A stretch of 64,000 nucleotides of DNA, from assembly GCF_019599295.1 (NCBI RefSeq), contig NZ_JAIEWN010000031.1:1-64000 (forward strand), read 5' to 3'. Under the pieces are notes generated by a model, which had not been told where the DNA came from, did not search any database, and saw only the letters and a program-made list of their open reading frames with translations. The position numbers and the translations under genes were made by a program. Shown here in pieces: positions 31,179 to 40,777 of the stretch. Each line of letters begins with the position of its first letter. Position 1 is the first letter of the stretch. Origin of the DNA: Oscillochloris sp. ZM17-4. GTDB lineage: Bacteria; Chloroflexota; Chloroflexia; Chloroflexales; Chloroflexaceae.

Positions 31179-32395
31179 GCCTCTGCTAGGATCAGCAGGA
31201 CGCCGGTCCAGTCGAGGCCGCGGCTGCGCCCAATCAGGGGTGCCACCTCGACGCCCGAGTAGAAGCCGAGCAGCGGCACCTGGTGCTGGTTCATCACGGC
31301 CTGAATCTCGGCGGCCTCTTCGGTGAGCGTATTTGACATCGCGGCGCAGCGGCCCGCGCAGTCGATGTAGAGCGCGAAGCGCGGGGTATGGCCGGCGGCC
31401 TGGATCTTCGCCATCAGCGCGGTTGCATTCCGTCGCGCCGATGTGATCATCATGCCGCCATCGCGCAGCAGAAACTGAAACTCCGTCCCCGCCTCAAGGT
31501 CGGGCTCGAAGAGCACGATCCCGCCCCCGGGCGCCTCGCCGACAATCAGCCGGGCGACGTACTGGTCCTCCTGAAAGTCGCTGAAGCGGTCGCCGTGGTT
31601 GACCCCGATCGTTAGGCGGCGCACCGGCAGCTGCTCGCGCCAGCTGGTGCCGCCATACATCTCGTCGACCACCGCCGCGGCGGGCCGCCCATTGATCTCC
31701 ATGATCACCGGGCCGTCCATCCGTGTGATCTGGTGGTAGACGCCGTCCATCAGCGAGCAGCCGTGGGTAATCGTCATGTAGGGCGCGATCGTGCCGCCCA
31801 GCAGCATCCCGACGACGGCCTGCTGCTGGACGCCCGACCCGTCGAACTGGATCGTCGCGCTAAAGTCCATGTCGCCGAGCAGCCCGGCGCCGATGATCGG
31901 GATGTCGAGCGGCAGGGCCGACTCGATGCCGGCGATCAGCGGCGGCGAGGCGTTCATAGCTGGCGGCGAGGCGGGGGTCGCCGGGGTCTTGATCGAGTCG
32001 TAGAACATCAGCAGCAGCTTGGCGGCCATGCTGCCGGCCAGTTGCTCGCCCAGGCGGCTCCCGGCCTCGTACTCGCTGCGGTCGATCCCGGAAGCTGTGG
32101 CGTAGCGAAACTCGCCGCTGTCCATCTGGAGGATCGCGACGCCGGCCGGCATGCCGTCATAGGAGATCTGGTCATTCGTGATGATCCCGATCGCCGAGCC
32201 GCCGATGATCGGCGCGTCGGCCCCGACAGCGCTGCGCAGCCCGCTATAGAAGGCCGTGGCGTCGGTGTCGCGCTGGACGAACGCCAGCACCAGATCCGCC
32301 GCGCTGATACCGCCGCGCCGCAGCGCGTCACCGCCTACCTGCCGGCCCAACTCGTACGCGTCTCTGGAGTTTCCATAGGCAATGCCAGCTCGCAT
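31175..32395 (-). CDS. FIST N / FIST C sensory protein
   Basis: 406 residues. FIST_N covers about 30-230 (APIIGGSAIGIITND, then PIIGAGLLGDMDF) and FIST_C about 235-385 (ALYIDCAGRCAAM, then VPLLGFYSGVEVAPL). FIST proteins are cytoplasmic sensors thought to bind small ligands such as amino acids. Translational coupling to the hybrid kinase (ATGA overlap) and the GGDEF gene upstream on the same strand make a three-gene signalling unit. Confidence 0.9.
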   Translation of the reverse strand: MRAGIAYGNSRDAYELGRQVGGDALRRGGISAADLVLAFVQRDTDATAFYSGLRSAVGADAPIIGGSAIGIITNDQISYDGMPAGVAILQMDSGEFRYATASGIDRSEYEAGSRLGEQLAGSMAAKLLLMFYDSIKTPATPASPPAMNASPPLIAGIESALPLDIPIIGAGLLGDMDFSATIQFDGSGVQQQAVVGMLLGGTIAPYMTITHGCSLMDGVYHQITRMDGPVIMEINGRPAAAVVDEMYGGTSWREQLPVRRLTIGVNHGDRFSDFQEDQYVARLIVGEAPGGGIVLFEPDLEAGTEFQFLLRDGGMMITSARRNATALMAKIQAAGHTPRFALYIDCAGRCAAMSNTLTEEAAEIQAVMNQHQVPLLGFYSGVEVAPLIGRSRGLDWTGVLLILAEA

Positions 32396-32572
32396 AGCTA
32401 CTATCCCTTCTGCGATGGTGTGTGGCGAGAATGCCGGGCTAGCGTGTTAAGGCCAGTATATACCTCCGGCGTGTCAGAATCTATATATGGCCCCCGGTGC
32501 CATCTGTCAATCATGTTTCGGGCACGTTTCGTGTAGCCGTCGACGCGACTGGTCGTTGGTAAATAGGCGCTC

Positions 32573-33796
32573 TCAGGAGCCCGTTAAGACCGACTGGCTC
32601 GCGTCGATGAGCACTGGCGCGCCAACCACGCGGTTGCGACCGGCCTGCTTCGCCTGGTACATCGCCTGATCGGCCGCCTCGACCAGATCTGTGGTGCTCT
32701 GGGACTCGCCGGGCTGGCACCTGACTCCCAGGCTCATCGTCACCTGGATGGGCTTCGCGCTGGTCGAGACCTCAAACTGCGCGGCCTCGACCGCAGCTCG
32801 GATCCGCTCGGCGATCACGTTCGCCTGGGCCGGACCCGTCTCGGGCAGCACAATCGCGAACTCCTCGCCGCCGAAGCGCCCGGCGAAGTCGGACTCGCGG
32901 ATCATTTCGCCAATGATTCGCCCCATCCCCGCGATCACAATATCGCCCGCGACATGGCCATAGGTGTTGTTCACGTTGCGCAGATAGTCCAGATCGGCCA
33001 TGATCAGCCCAAGCGGCCGCCGGAAGCGCTGTGCGCGGGCAAACTCCTCCTCGAATCGGCGGTTGAAGTAGCGCGGGTTGAGCAGCCCGGTCTTCTCGTC
33101 CGTCTGCGCCTCTTGCTCCAGGATGGGGACTTTCAGCGCGCGGTAGATCAGCACCAGCGGCGAGAGGGCGGGGAGGATCAGCCAGGGGTTCAGCTCCCAG
33201 AGGATGGCGATGGCGTAGCCCTGGAGCAGCAGGATCATATCGCTGATCATATTCTCGGCGCCGAGCATGCCGGTCTCGCGCAAGGTTCGCCCCCGCGCCA
33301 AGACCAGCGCGTAGCCGAGGAGCGCGTGGTTGATTATGACGAATACCAGCGCGGCGACCGCGCCAATCAGCACTGGGGCGAGCCCGCTCAGCGGCTGCAA
33401 GCTCATCGTCATATGCGCGTAGATCCAGCGGGCCGCCGAGCCGGCGATGATGTCCGTCGCAATATTGAACGGCTGGATGTACCAGTCACGCAGCCGATGG
33501 CCATCATTCATGCGCTCTTTCGCCCACTCAATCGTCTGATAGACGACCACCAGGATCACAAACTGCCATGGCTCAAGCAGTAGCAAGCCTGCGAAGACGA
33601 AGATGGGCGTGGCAAAATAGGCGACGTGGTTGGGTGCCTCGGCGACATACAGCTGTGCCAGCGAGGCGAGAACCGTAAGGCTGATAAAGGTCAGCCATTG
33701 AATATCCGCATATGAGCCTGTGAGCACCGCCTGCGCCGTGCAGATGATGCCTATAAGAAAGATAGTCCAAATATAGGCCCATGTGTGTTTGGACAT
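32573..33796 (-). CDS. membrane diguanylate cyclase
   Basis: 407 residues from ATG 33796 (longer upstream frame rejected for lack of hydrophobic or family sequence). Six or more membrane helices (about 5-225) form an MHYT/MASE-like sensor I cannot name. The GGDEF domain has RFGGEEFAIVLPE, with GGEEF at 309-313 and an intact I-site RESD at 300-303, so c-di-GMP synthesis with product inhibition is expected. It lies 177 bp upstream of the FIST gene on the same strand. Confidence 0.92.
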   Translation of the reverse strand: MSKHTWAYIWTIFLIGIICTAQAVLTGSYADIQWLTFISLTVLASLAQLYVAEAPNHVAYFATPIFVFAGLLLLEPWQFVILVVVYQTIEWAKERMNDGHRLRDWYIQPFNIATDIIAGSAARWIYAHMTMSLQPLSGLAPVLIGAVAALVFVIINHALLGYALVLARGRTLRETGMLGAENMISDMILLLQGYAIAILWELNPWLILPALSPLVLIYRALKVPILEQEAQTDEKTGLLNPRYFNRRFEEEFARAQRFRRPLGLIMADLDYLRNVNNTYGHVAGDIVIAGMGRIIGEMIRESDFAGRFGGEEFAIVLPETGPAQANVIAERIRAAVEAAQFEVSTSAKPIQVTMSLGVRCQPGESQSTTDLVEAADQAMYQAKQAGRNRVVGAPVLIDASQSVLTGS

Positions 33797-33893
33797 AGCT
33801 AGACTCTCGTTCTCATGCCTACCACCTACATCCTTGTAGCGGCCTGCTCGCTGCGCCAATGGTGTTGGCACCATAGGAAAGTTGAAACAGCGA

Positions 33894-33928
33894 AGGGGGT
33901 AGGCGGCATTGCCGAACCCTACCCCCTC
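33894..33928 (-). terminator. hairpin downstream of the subtilase gene
   Basis: An AGGGGGTAGG / CCTACCCCCT stem with a small inner GGC/GCC pair lies 26 bp past the subtilase stop on the minus strand. Confidence 0.6.
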
Positions 33929-33953
33929 AATATACACCGTTAATCGTACAGAG

Positions 33954-35531
33954 CTATTTCGTCTTTGTGCGGGGCGGCGTCATGATCTGCGCCGACGTCG
34001 ACCACTTGGCCGTCGACCACTTGGCCGTTGACCACTTGGCCGTCGACCACTTGGCCGTCGACCACGTGGTCGATGTCCAGGTGGTGGGTGAGCTGCCGTC
34101 ATTATTGAGCTGGCTGATCGCGGTGCCGGTGTTTGCGCTCTGAGTCGTCGTGGCATCCACCGCCCGCTGGATGTTGATCTCGCCGGCCCCGCTTTGCGCT
34201 GCGCTCCCGATGGGCTTGGCGGTCGCCATCAGGCGGTACTTGACCTGATCCGGGGTCAGATTCGGCTCATCCTGCAGCAGCAGCGCCACCGCGCCCGCGA
34301 CGATCGGCGCCGCCACCGAGGTGCCCGACATGGTGAAGTTACGTGTGCCGTTCAGCCCCGCAGTGACGTTCGCCGGGTAGGTTTGCGCCAAACTATTGTT
34401 CGGCACCGGCATCGGGGCGGTGATGCTCACGCCGGGGGCGACCAGATCAGGCTTTGCGAACCCGTCGATCGTCGGCCCGTAGCTCGACCAGGTCGGGATC
34501 GTATCGTCGTTTGGGCTGGACGTAGCCTTGTCATCAGCTGCGCCGACAGTGATCACAAACGGGTCGTTGGCGGGCGCGGCGACCGAGCCCGCGCCGCCAT
34601 TGCCGGCGGCCACGACGACGACGATCCCGTTGAACCAGAGCTGCTCGACGGCCGCGTCGAGCACGCTGACGTGATACGACTCGACGACGCTATCGGTGAG
34701 CGAGATGTTGACGACCCGGATGTTATACTTCGCCCGGTTATCGTAGATCCACTGCATGCCGGCGACCATCGACGAGGTTGTCGCCGTGCCCTGGTTGAGG
34801 TCGTCGCTGACCTTAACGTTGATCAGGTTGGCGCGCGGCGCGATGCCGACGTAGGCATAATTCGAGGTGGAGCCATTGCCCGCGATGATCTGGGCGACCT
34901 GGTTGCCGTGGCCGTACATATCATAGGGCGTCTGGTTCCAGCCATCGTTGTAGCTGACGCTCGCAACAATGCGATCCTTCCAGGTCACATTGTCATAGAG
35001 ATCCTGCTGCGGGTTGATGCCGCTATCGAGCACCGCGACGCCGATGCCCTGGCCGCGCAGCGGCGTGGCGCGATTCCAGAGCCGGTCGGCGCTGATCGTC
35101 TGCGGATAGGCGGCGGCAAGCCTGACGGGATCGATGCAGCCCTGCCCGGTACACGCCTGCTTGATCACCGGCGTGTCCAGCGAGATCCAGCGGATGCCAT
35201 CAGCATTCGCAAGATGACGAATCACACCGGCCTGAAGCTTGGCCGAGAAGCCGTTGATGATCGGCAGATCGCGGACAATCGTGCCGCCCAGATTGGCCAG
35301 CAAGGCCTCGATCGACTGATCGTGGGTCTGCTTCTGGACAACCACGCTGATAACCGTGGAGGGCTGCTCAGCGGCGAGTTGGAGCAGCTGGGGGGCGGCG
35401 CGAGGTGTGAGGGCGGGGACACGCGGCGTGTCCAAGGCCAGCAGTGCGCCGCAGAGTGCGATCAGCGCGAGAGCTACAAAGAACCGATACCATTGAGTGG
35501 AACGTCGTGGTGGGTAAGGCATGGCGTTCAT
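33954..35531 (-). CDS. secreted subtilisin-like serine protease with a WSTAK-repeat tail
   Basis: 525 residues. A signal/anchor (about 14-33) precedes an I9-like propeptide (about 55-120) and the S8 domain. Catalytic triad: D169 (VAVLDSG), H208 (YGHGNQVA) and S405 (SGTSVAAP). The usual second His of GHGTHVA is Gln211. The oxyanion Asn is in AAGNGG. After the domain, residues 490-512 repeat WSTAK about four times, each 15 bp, so the tail can vary in length. ATG 35531 has GGGGG at good spacing. It probably processes extracellular or surface proteins. Confidence 0.93.
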   Translation of the reverse strand: MNAMPYPPRRSTQWYRFFVALALIALCGALLALDTPRVPALTPRAAPQLLQLAAEQPSTVISVVVQKQTHDQSIEALLANLGGTIVRDLPIINGFSAKLQAGVIRHLANADGIRWISLDTPVIKQACTGQGCIDPVRLAAAYPQTISADRLWNRATPLRGQGIGVAVLDSGINPQQDLYDNVTWKDRIVASVSYNDGWNQTPYDMYGHGNQVAQIIAGNGSTSNYAYVGIAPRANLINVKVSDDLNQGTATTSSMVAGMQWIYDNRAKYNIRVVNISLTDSVVESYHVSVLDAAVEQLWFNGIVVVVAAGNGGAGSVAAPANDPFVITVGAADDKATSSPNDDTIPTWSSYGPTIDGFAKPDLVAPGVSITAPMPVPNNSLAQTYPANVTAGLNGTRNFTMSGTSVAAPIVAGAVALLLQDEPNLTPDQVKYRLMATAKPIGSAAQSGAGEINIQRAVDATTTQSANTGTAISQLNNDGSSPTTWTSTTWSTAKWSTAKWSTAKWSTAKWSTSAQIMTPPRTKTK

Positions 35532-35805
35532 TTGACACCCCCTGTGTGGATGAGGCTCAGCCTGGCCGAGGTTACGGCGTTAAGGATGAGCAGGTTAGGT
35601 GGATGCTGAGGTCGCTGAAATAGGCAGCATAACACGCGCCCTACTCTATTGTACGCATCTTTAATAAACCAAAGCATACCTTGATAGGCAGGTTTAATGC
35701 AAAGATACTGCCCTCTCCTCACAGATGAATAAATTGTTATTTTCGCCTAAAGGTTCCTGCTAACGGCTGAGTCCCTGTGCCGATCTACACAGCCTCCAGA
35801 CATCC

Positions 35806-37896
35806 CTACTGCCCGAGCAGCTGGCGCAGCAGATCGTCCTCGTCACCCTCGGGCGCGGCGGGCAGCGGCGCGGCGGGCGGCTCCGCGCGCGCGGCGCGGC
35901 GCTGGTAGTCCACCCCGGCGGCGAAACGCTCGTGGGCGGTGCGCTTGGGTCGGTAGCCGCGCCGGGTGCCGCGCCGCTGGTAGGAGCGCCAGTCGGCCAC
36001 GGCGAAGGCCACCAGGACGCCCATCGTCACCAGCAGGGCGATGATCATCAGGGCCGGCAGCCACCCGCCCAGTCCGCCGGTGAACTGGGCCAGGGGCGCC
36101 ATCAGCTCGGAGGGGACGGCCGCCCCGCCGACGGTGGCCCGCTGGAGGGCCTGCTGGCCGGACTCGGCCGTGGGCGCGGCGGCCGGCGCGGCCAGCCCGC
36201 AGACGACGTCGATGCCGGGGTACTCGCGGCCGAGCAGGCCGAGCTGCACCTGGCCAGCCACCCCCGGCGCCAGCTCGAACCGGGCCCGCTCGAAGTACTG
36301 CGCTGTCCGCGGCGCGCCCGCGTCGTCGGACTCCTCGATCGGCCCACTGATTGGGTAGCCAAACACCGGTAGCCCCCCATTCGTTTCATAGAAGACGCGG
36401 AAGCGCGGGTCGGCAAAGGTGTCGGGCGCGGCCAGGTCGGTGCGGCGGGTCAGCGGCGCGTCGGGGTAGCGCCGGGCGAACACCTCCGCGCCCACCTGGG
36501 TGCCGGCCACCCGGAAGGGCCAGTCGGCCTCGGGGTGCAGCTCAAGCCGCTGGCGCTCGGTGTAGAGCACCTGCGTCGGCGTCGCGCAGTCGCCGGCCAG
36601 CTCCTCGCGGGCCGGGCCGAGCGGCAGCCCCAGCACGGCCAGGGCGCCGCCGCCCAGGCTGCGATAGTGCTGGGCGAAGTCGCCGGCGATCGGCGTGTCC
36701 GGCGCCTCGGCGAAGGTCAGGCTCGGGCAGACCGAGACCCGCCCGCCGGGGGGCGGGTCGGCCGGCAGCTGGCGCAGGCCCTCGGGGTCGCGCATCATCT
36801 GGCGCACGTGGGCGATCACCGCCGGCTCTGCGCCGGGCGGGATGGGCGCGGGGCGGGTGTCGCCGTCCACGTGGATCGTCGGCAGGTAGCGGTAGCCCGT
36901 CACCCGCACGGCGCCGTCGGCGGCGCGGGAGAGACCCACGTAGAAGATCACCGAGGTGGCGCTGAAGGACTGGGCCTGGAATGCGCCCTGGGAGGCCAGG
37001 AAGTTGGCCAGCGAGTAGATCACCAGGGCCTTGCGCCCGCCCACATCGAGGATATCGACCGGCTGGAGCGTGTGGGGCTGCGCGCCGAGGATCACATCTG
37101 CGCCGGCCTCGGCCAGCTGGCGGGCCATATCGACCTGGCTCGGCTCCGGGTAGAACACGTACTCCTGGCCCCAGTGGGCCGCCACGACCACCAGGTCGGT
37201 CTCGCGCCGCGCCAGGGCCACGGCGTCGAGGATCTCCTGGCGCAGCGCGCCGCCCTGGCCGATGTCGTCGCTGGTGAGCAGCCGGTTCACCTGGCCGCTC
37301 GGGTCGGGGATGCCGTTGGTGCCCCAGGTGGCCGAGATGAAGCCGATGGTGATGCTGGCGCCGCCCCGGCTGAGCGTGATCGGCAGGTAGGGCGGACGAT
37401 CCTCGGCGTCGCTGCGCACCGCGCCGTGCTGCTGGATGCCGCTCTCGGCGAGGACGCTCAGGGTCGCGTCGAGCCCCTCTGGCCCCTTGTCGAGGATGTG
37501 GTTGTTGGCCGTGGAGACTAGGCCGACCCCGGCGTTCTTCAGGGCCGCAGCGAGGGCCGGGCTGTAGTTGAAGCTAGGGTAGCCGCTGATGCCCGCCCCG
37601 GCCAGCATGGCCCCGTCGAAGTTCGTGTAGGCCAGGTCGGCGGCCTGGAGGAAGGGCCGCACCCCATCGAAGAGCACATCGTAGCCCTGGGCCTCGCCCA
37701 CGGCCTGGATGTTCTCGTGCGGGAAGGTGTCGCCCGTCGCGGCGAGGGTGAACTCCGCCCCGTCGCCGGCGCCGCACATGTTGGCCGCCGGCAGCGGCCC
37801 CTCCAGCCCGCCCGCGCCCTGGGCGGCGGCGGGCGCGGGCCACGCGGCGATAAGCGCGGATATGGCGAGGGTCGCGACGATCATCCGGCGCAGCAT
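35806..37896 (-). CDS. CapA-like exported metallophosphatase-fold protein with a C-terminal anchor
   Basis: 696 residues. A signal peptide ends at about 26. The CapA/PGA_cap domain spans about 48-340: ATGDTFPHEN, YTNFDGAM, STANNHILDKGPEGLDATL, VVAAHWGQEY, LGAQPHTLQPVDI and YSLANFLASQ, including the His/Asp metal-site residues. A region of about 200 residues follows that is seen in surface proteins (GYPISGPIEE), then a membrane helix (about 615-640) and a basic tail. CapA proteins act in polyglutamate capsule or cell-wall polymer export; here the role is unproven. Confidence 0.85.
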   Translation of the reverse strand: MLRRMIVATLAISALIAAWPAPAAAQGAGGLEGPLPAANMCGAGDGAEFTLAATGDTFPHENIQAVGEAQGYDVLFDGVRPFLQAADLAYTNFDGAMLAGAGISGYPSFNYSPALAAALKNAGVGLVSTANNHILDKGPEGLDATLSVLAESGIQQHGAVRSDAEDRPPYLPITLSRGGASITIGFISATWGTNGIPDPSGQVNRLLTSDDIGQGGALRQEILDAVALARRETDLVVVAAHWGQEYVFYPEPSQVDMARQLAEAGADVILGAQPHTLQPVDILDVGGRKALVIYSLANFLASQGAFQAQSFSATSVIFYVGLSRAADGAVRVTGYRYLPTIHVDGDTRPAPIPPGAEPAVIAHVRQMMRDPEGLRQLPADPPPGGRVSVCPSLTFAEAPDTPIAGDFAQHYRSLGGGALAVLGLPLGPAREELAGDCATPTQVLYTERQRLELHPEADWPFRVAGTQVGAEVFARRYPDAPLTRRTDLAAPDTFADPRFRVFYETNGGLPVFGYPISGPIEESDDAGAPRTAQYFERARFELAPGVAGQVQLGLLGREYPGIDVVCGLAAPAAAPTAESGQQALQRATVGGAAVPSELMAPLAQFTGGLGGWLPALMIIALLVTMGVLVAFAVADWRSYQRRGTRRGYRPKRTAHERFAAGVDYQRRAARAEPPAAPLPAAPEGDEDDLLRQLLGQ

Positions 37897-38028
37897 AGGC
37901 AGTCCTTTGGATCACGAAGGACACGAAATGGGACGGAAGACACGAACGCGAACGGGCGCACAGTATAGCACTTTCGTGCTATATTACCATATAGTCGCAT
38001 AATACGTGTACAATACCGCACAACAAAG

Positions 38029-38049
38029 CATTCAACATTCAACATTCAA
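38029..38049. repeat. CATTCAA 7-bp direct array abutting a start codon
   Basis: Three copies of CATTCAA run into the ATG at 38050 and occupy the place of a ribosome-binding site. Confidence 0.75.
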
Positions 38050-39096
38050 ATGCTCACCCAGCGCAACCTAGCCCTGGCCCTGCTCGTGGCAATCGCCGCC
38101 GCCCTCCTCGCCGTGCAGGTGGGTCAGGCCAGGCCCGCCGTGCTCTCGCGCTGGGGCGAGGCCGTGGCCGACCAGGCGTCGGCCGGGCTGGCCGGGAAGG
38201 CCGATCTGCTGGCGGGCATGGCACTGCCGGCGCCGGCCCGCCCCGCCGTGGCCGGGCTGGATGCCTTCAACGGGGGGAGCGCCCTGCGGGACTCCGCCGC
38301 CGACGGGGCCGTGCAGTCCTTCCGCCGCGCCCTGCCCGGCGGCGGCACCCTGGACTATGTGGTGGTGCGTCTGGTCGCGGGCGTCCACGTCGGGGTGATC
38401 AGCGCCGACGGGGCCACCCCGGACAGCGATGCGGCCGGCGACACGGTCTGGGCCGATGGCGGGCGACACCTGCAGCCCGTGGCCGAGATGGCCGCCGCGC
38501 CCTACGCCGCCCGCGAGGGGATGGAGCTCGTCTTCGCGATGGCCTTCGGCTTTCATGGCGACTCCCGAACCTCTGATGAGGGCAGCGTCGTGGTCGACGG
38601 GGTGGTCCACCGGGTCAACGCCGGGCGCTCGACCGTCTGCGTCACCCCCGACCGACGCGCCGTCATCGGCAGGTTCAACGCGTCCGACCTGGCTGGCTGC
38701 GCCCAGGCCGCCGGGGCCGGCCCGATCATCCTCTGGCAGAGCCGCGTCGCCAGCCTCGCCGCCGACCGACCCAGCGACGACATGCTCCCCTTCAACCCGC
38801 TCGGCGAGGACTTCAGCCAGATCGACTGGCGCAAGAAGATCTACGCCGGCCGCTACCCCAAGACGGCCATCGGCGTCGGCGAGCTCCCCGGCGGCGGGCA
38901 CTTCCTGGTGCTCGCCACCGCCGAGGGCGCCCTCGGCGAGGAGATCGCCCGCGCCCTGCGCGAGATGGGCTGCTCTGACGCCCTCGGCGGCGACGATGAC
39001 ACCTCCACCCAGGCGGTCTGGCGCGGCCGGCCGGTCTGGGAGCGCCCCGGCCGCCCCGTCCCCGACGCCGTCGCCGTGTACGTCACGGCCCCGTAG
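38050..39096 (+). CDS. exported NAGPA (phosphodiester glycosidase)-like protein
   Basis: 348 residues. An N-terminal helix (5-25) acts as signal or anchor. The C-terminal half has the order expected of NAGPA/DUF2233 proteins: YPKTAIGVGELPGGGHFLVL, EEIARALREMGCSDAL and GGDDDTSTQAVW. The last segment replaces the usual LDGGGST loop, so activity is uncertain. Two Cys pairs may form disulfides. No ribosome-binding site: a CATTCAA array precedes the ATG. It is convergent with the LCP gene, 14 bp overlapping. Cell-wall glycan processing is the likeliest field, by family only. Confidence 0.6.
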   Translation: MLTQRNLALALLVAIAAALLAVQVGQARPAVLSRWGEAVADQASAGLAGKADLLAGMALPAPARPAVAGLDAFNGGSALRDSAADGAVQSFRRALPGGGTLDYVVVRLVAGVHVGVISADGATPDSDAAGDTVWADGGRHLQPVAEMAAAPYAAREGMELVFAMAFGFHGDSRTSDEGSVVVDGVVHRVNAGRSTVCVTPDRRAVIGRFNASDLAGCAQAAGAGPIILWQSRVASLAADRPSDDMLPFNPLGEDFSQIDWRKKIYAGRYPKTAIGVGELPGGGHFLVLATAEGALGEEIARALREMGCSDALGGDDDTSTQAVWRGRPVWERPGRPVPDAVAVYVTAP

Positions 39097-40546
39097 GGGA
39101 CGCCGGGCCATTCACCAGCTGACGAGCGAGCGCCTTCACCGCGCCCTGGTCCGCGAAGGTGGCGTAGGGGTCGTCGGCAAGAACCCCCTCGCTGACCATG
39201 GTCTCGTCCAGGGCGTAGCGCTCCACCGCGTCGGGCGAGACCCCGCGGAAGGCCCAGGCCAGCCCGAGCATCTGCTCCGGGCTCATGTCGGTCTGGATGT
39301 CGTCGCGCAGCGCGGCGGTCAGGTCTGAGATCATCTGCACCTGGGTCAGGATGTCGCGCTGGCGCACCTGGTCGAGGATGGACAGCAGCACCTGCTGCTG
39401 GCGGCGGTTGCGGGCGTAGGTGCTGTCCATGTGGCGGATGCGGGCGTAGATCAGGGCGGTCTCCCCGTCCATATGCTGCGGCCCAGGCGCGAACGAGGCC
39501 ACCATATAGCCGTAGTCCATCGTCGGGTAGGCCGGGTCGTAGAGGGCCTCGGGCACGTCAATGTCCACCCCGCCGATCGCGTCGACGGCGGCGGTGAAGG
39601 CGTGGAAGTCGGTGCGCAGCACGTAGGTGATCGGGATGCCCAGGTACTCGCCCACGGTGCGCCGGGCCAGCTCCACGCCGCCGCCCAGGGCCGGGTAGAG
39701 GTCGCCGTACACCGTCGCCGCGTTGATGCGGGCCTGGCCGTAGCCGGGGATGGGCACGATCAGGTCGCGCGGCAGCGAGAGCATCGCCACCCGCTGCCGC
39801 TCCGGGTCGAGGTGGAGCACCACCACCGCGTCGGAGCGGGTCGTCCAGCTCTCGCCGGGCCGGCGGTCGCTGCCGAGCAGCAGGATGTTCAGCGCGCGGC
39901 CCGACACGGGGGCGACCGGCGCGGTGGGCATCAGGGTGGGCAGGCGCGGGGGCGCGCCCCCAACGACGCTCGGCAGCATGATCGGCGTCGGGCTCGGCAC
40001 AAAGCCCACCGGCGCGCCGGCGATGGTCGGCGCGGCCGAGGGCGCGGGCGGCGGCGGCTCGGCGCCGGTGGCGGCGGTCGGGCCGGCGGCGGTACCGGTA
40101 GAGCCGCCCTGCCGGGGCATCTCCACGGCACCGGGCGTCGCCACAGCTGCGACGGCGGGCACGCGCAGGGCCGGGGTGGATGTCGGCCCCGTCGGCGCGG
40201 TGATCTGCATCGCGGCCACGTTCTGGCGGATGGTGTAGGCGGCGTAGGCCACCCGCCCGAAGGAGACGCCCACCAGCAGCGCCAGCAGCGCCAGCAGCGC
40301 CAGCAGCACGGCGCGCAGCCCAGGCCGCCGCAGGGTCGGCCTGGGCGCGGGCGACGGCCCAGCGAGCGCCGCCGGCGGCGCGCCGAGCAGATCGCCGAGC
40401 AGGGCCATATTCTCCCGCTCGATAGCGGCCCGGCACGGCGCGCAGCCCGTCAGATGAAAGCCCAATGCCACCTGCTGCTGGCTCTTCGCCCCTGGTCGCA
40501 CCCCGGCCTTGATCAGCCGCCGTGCCTCGTCACAGCCTATCGACAT
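39083..40546 (-). CDS. LytR-CpsA-Psr (LCP) protein with an N-terminal zinc-finger-like domain
   Basis: 487 residues. Residues 1-50 resemble the anti-sigma zinc finger (Cys5, then GFHLTGCAPCRAAIE). A membrane helix (about 77-105) and a Pro/Thr/Ala-rich linker lead to the LCP domain (about 215-440): ILLLGSDRRPGESWTTRSDA, VAMLSLPRDLIVPIPGYGQ, INAATVYG and YARIRHMDSTYARNRRQQQ, the Arg/Asp residues that bind the polyprenyl-pyrophosphate donor. LCP enzymes transfer glycopolymers to the wall. The zinc-finger front is unusual and could sense or recruit a sigma factor. Confidence 0.9.
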   Translation of the reverse strand: MSIGCDEARRLIKAGVRPGAKSQQQVALGFHLTGCAPCRAAIERENMALLGDLLGAPPAALAGPSPAPRPTLRRPGLRAVLLALLALLALLVGVSFGRVAYAAYTIRQNVAAMQITAPTGPTSTPALRVPAVAAVATPGAVEMPRQGGSTGTAAGPTAATGAEPPPPAPSAAPTIAGAPVGFVPSPTPIMLPSVVGGAPPRLPTLMPTAPVAPVSGRALNILLLGSDRRPGESWTTRSDAVVVLHLDPERQRVAMLSLPRDLIVPIPGYGQARINAATVYGDLYPALGGGVELARRTVGEYLGIPITYVLRTDFHAFTAAVDAIGGVDIDVPEALYDPAYPTMDYGYMVASFAPGPQHMDGETALIYARIRHMDSTYARNRRQQQVLLSILDQVRQRDILTQVQMISDLTAALRDDIQTDMSPEQMLGLAWAFRGVSPDAVERYALDETMVSEGVLADDPYATFADQGAVKALARQLVNGPASPTGP

Positions 40547-40777
40547 AGATGGTACCCCCGGTGAGGTTGCGGAGACACCTGCAAAGAAGCAGGGCCGCGA
40601 TCAGCGCATCAGGGCCGCCGCGACAGACCTGATGAGCGTCAGGACACTATACCATTCTCGCTCTGAATCTGGTATGATAGCTGCGGTTCTTTCCATGTTG
40701 TACCGTCCACACACCCCTTCTTCCGCCCCCATCGCAGTGTCTCCATCTGTATACGTGTGTGCAAAGGAGCAGAGTCT

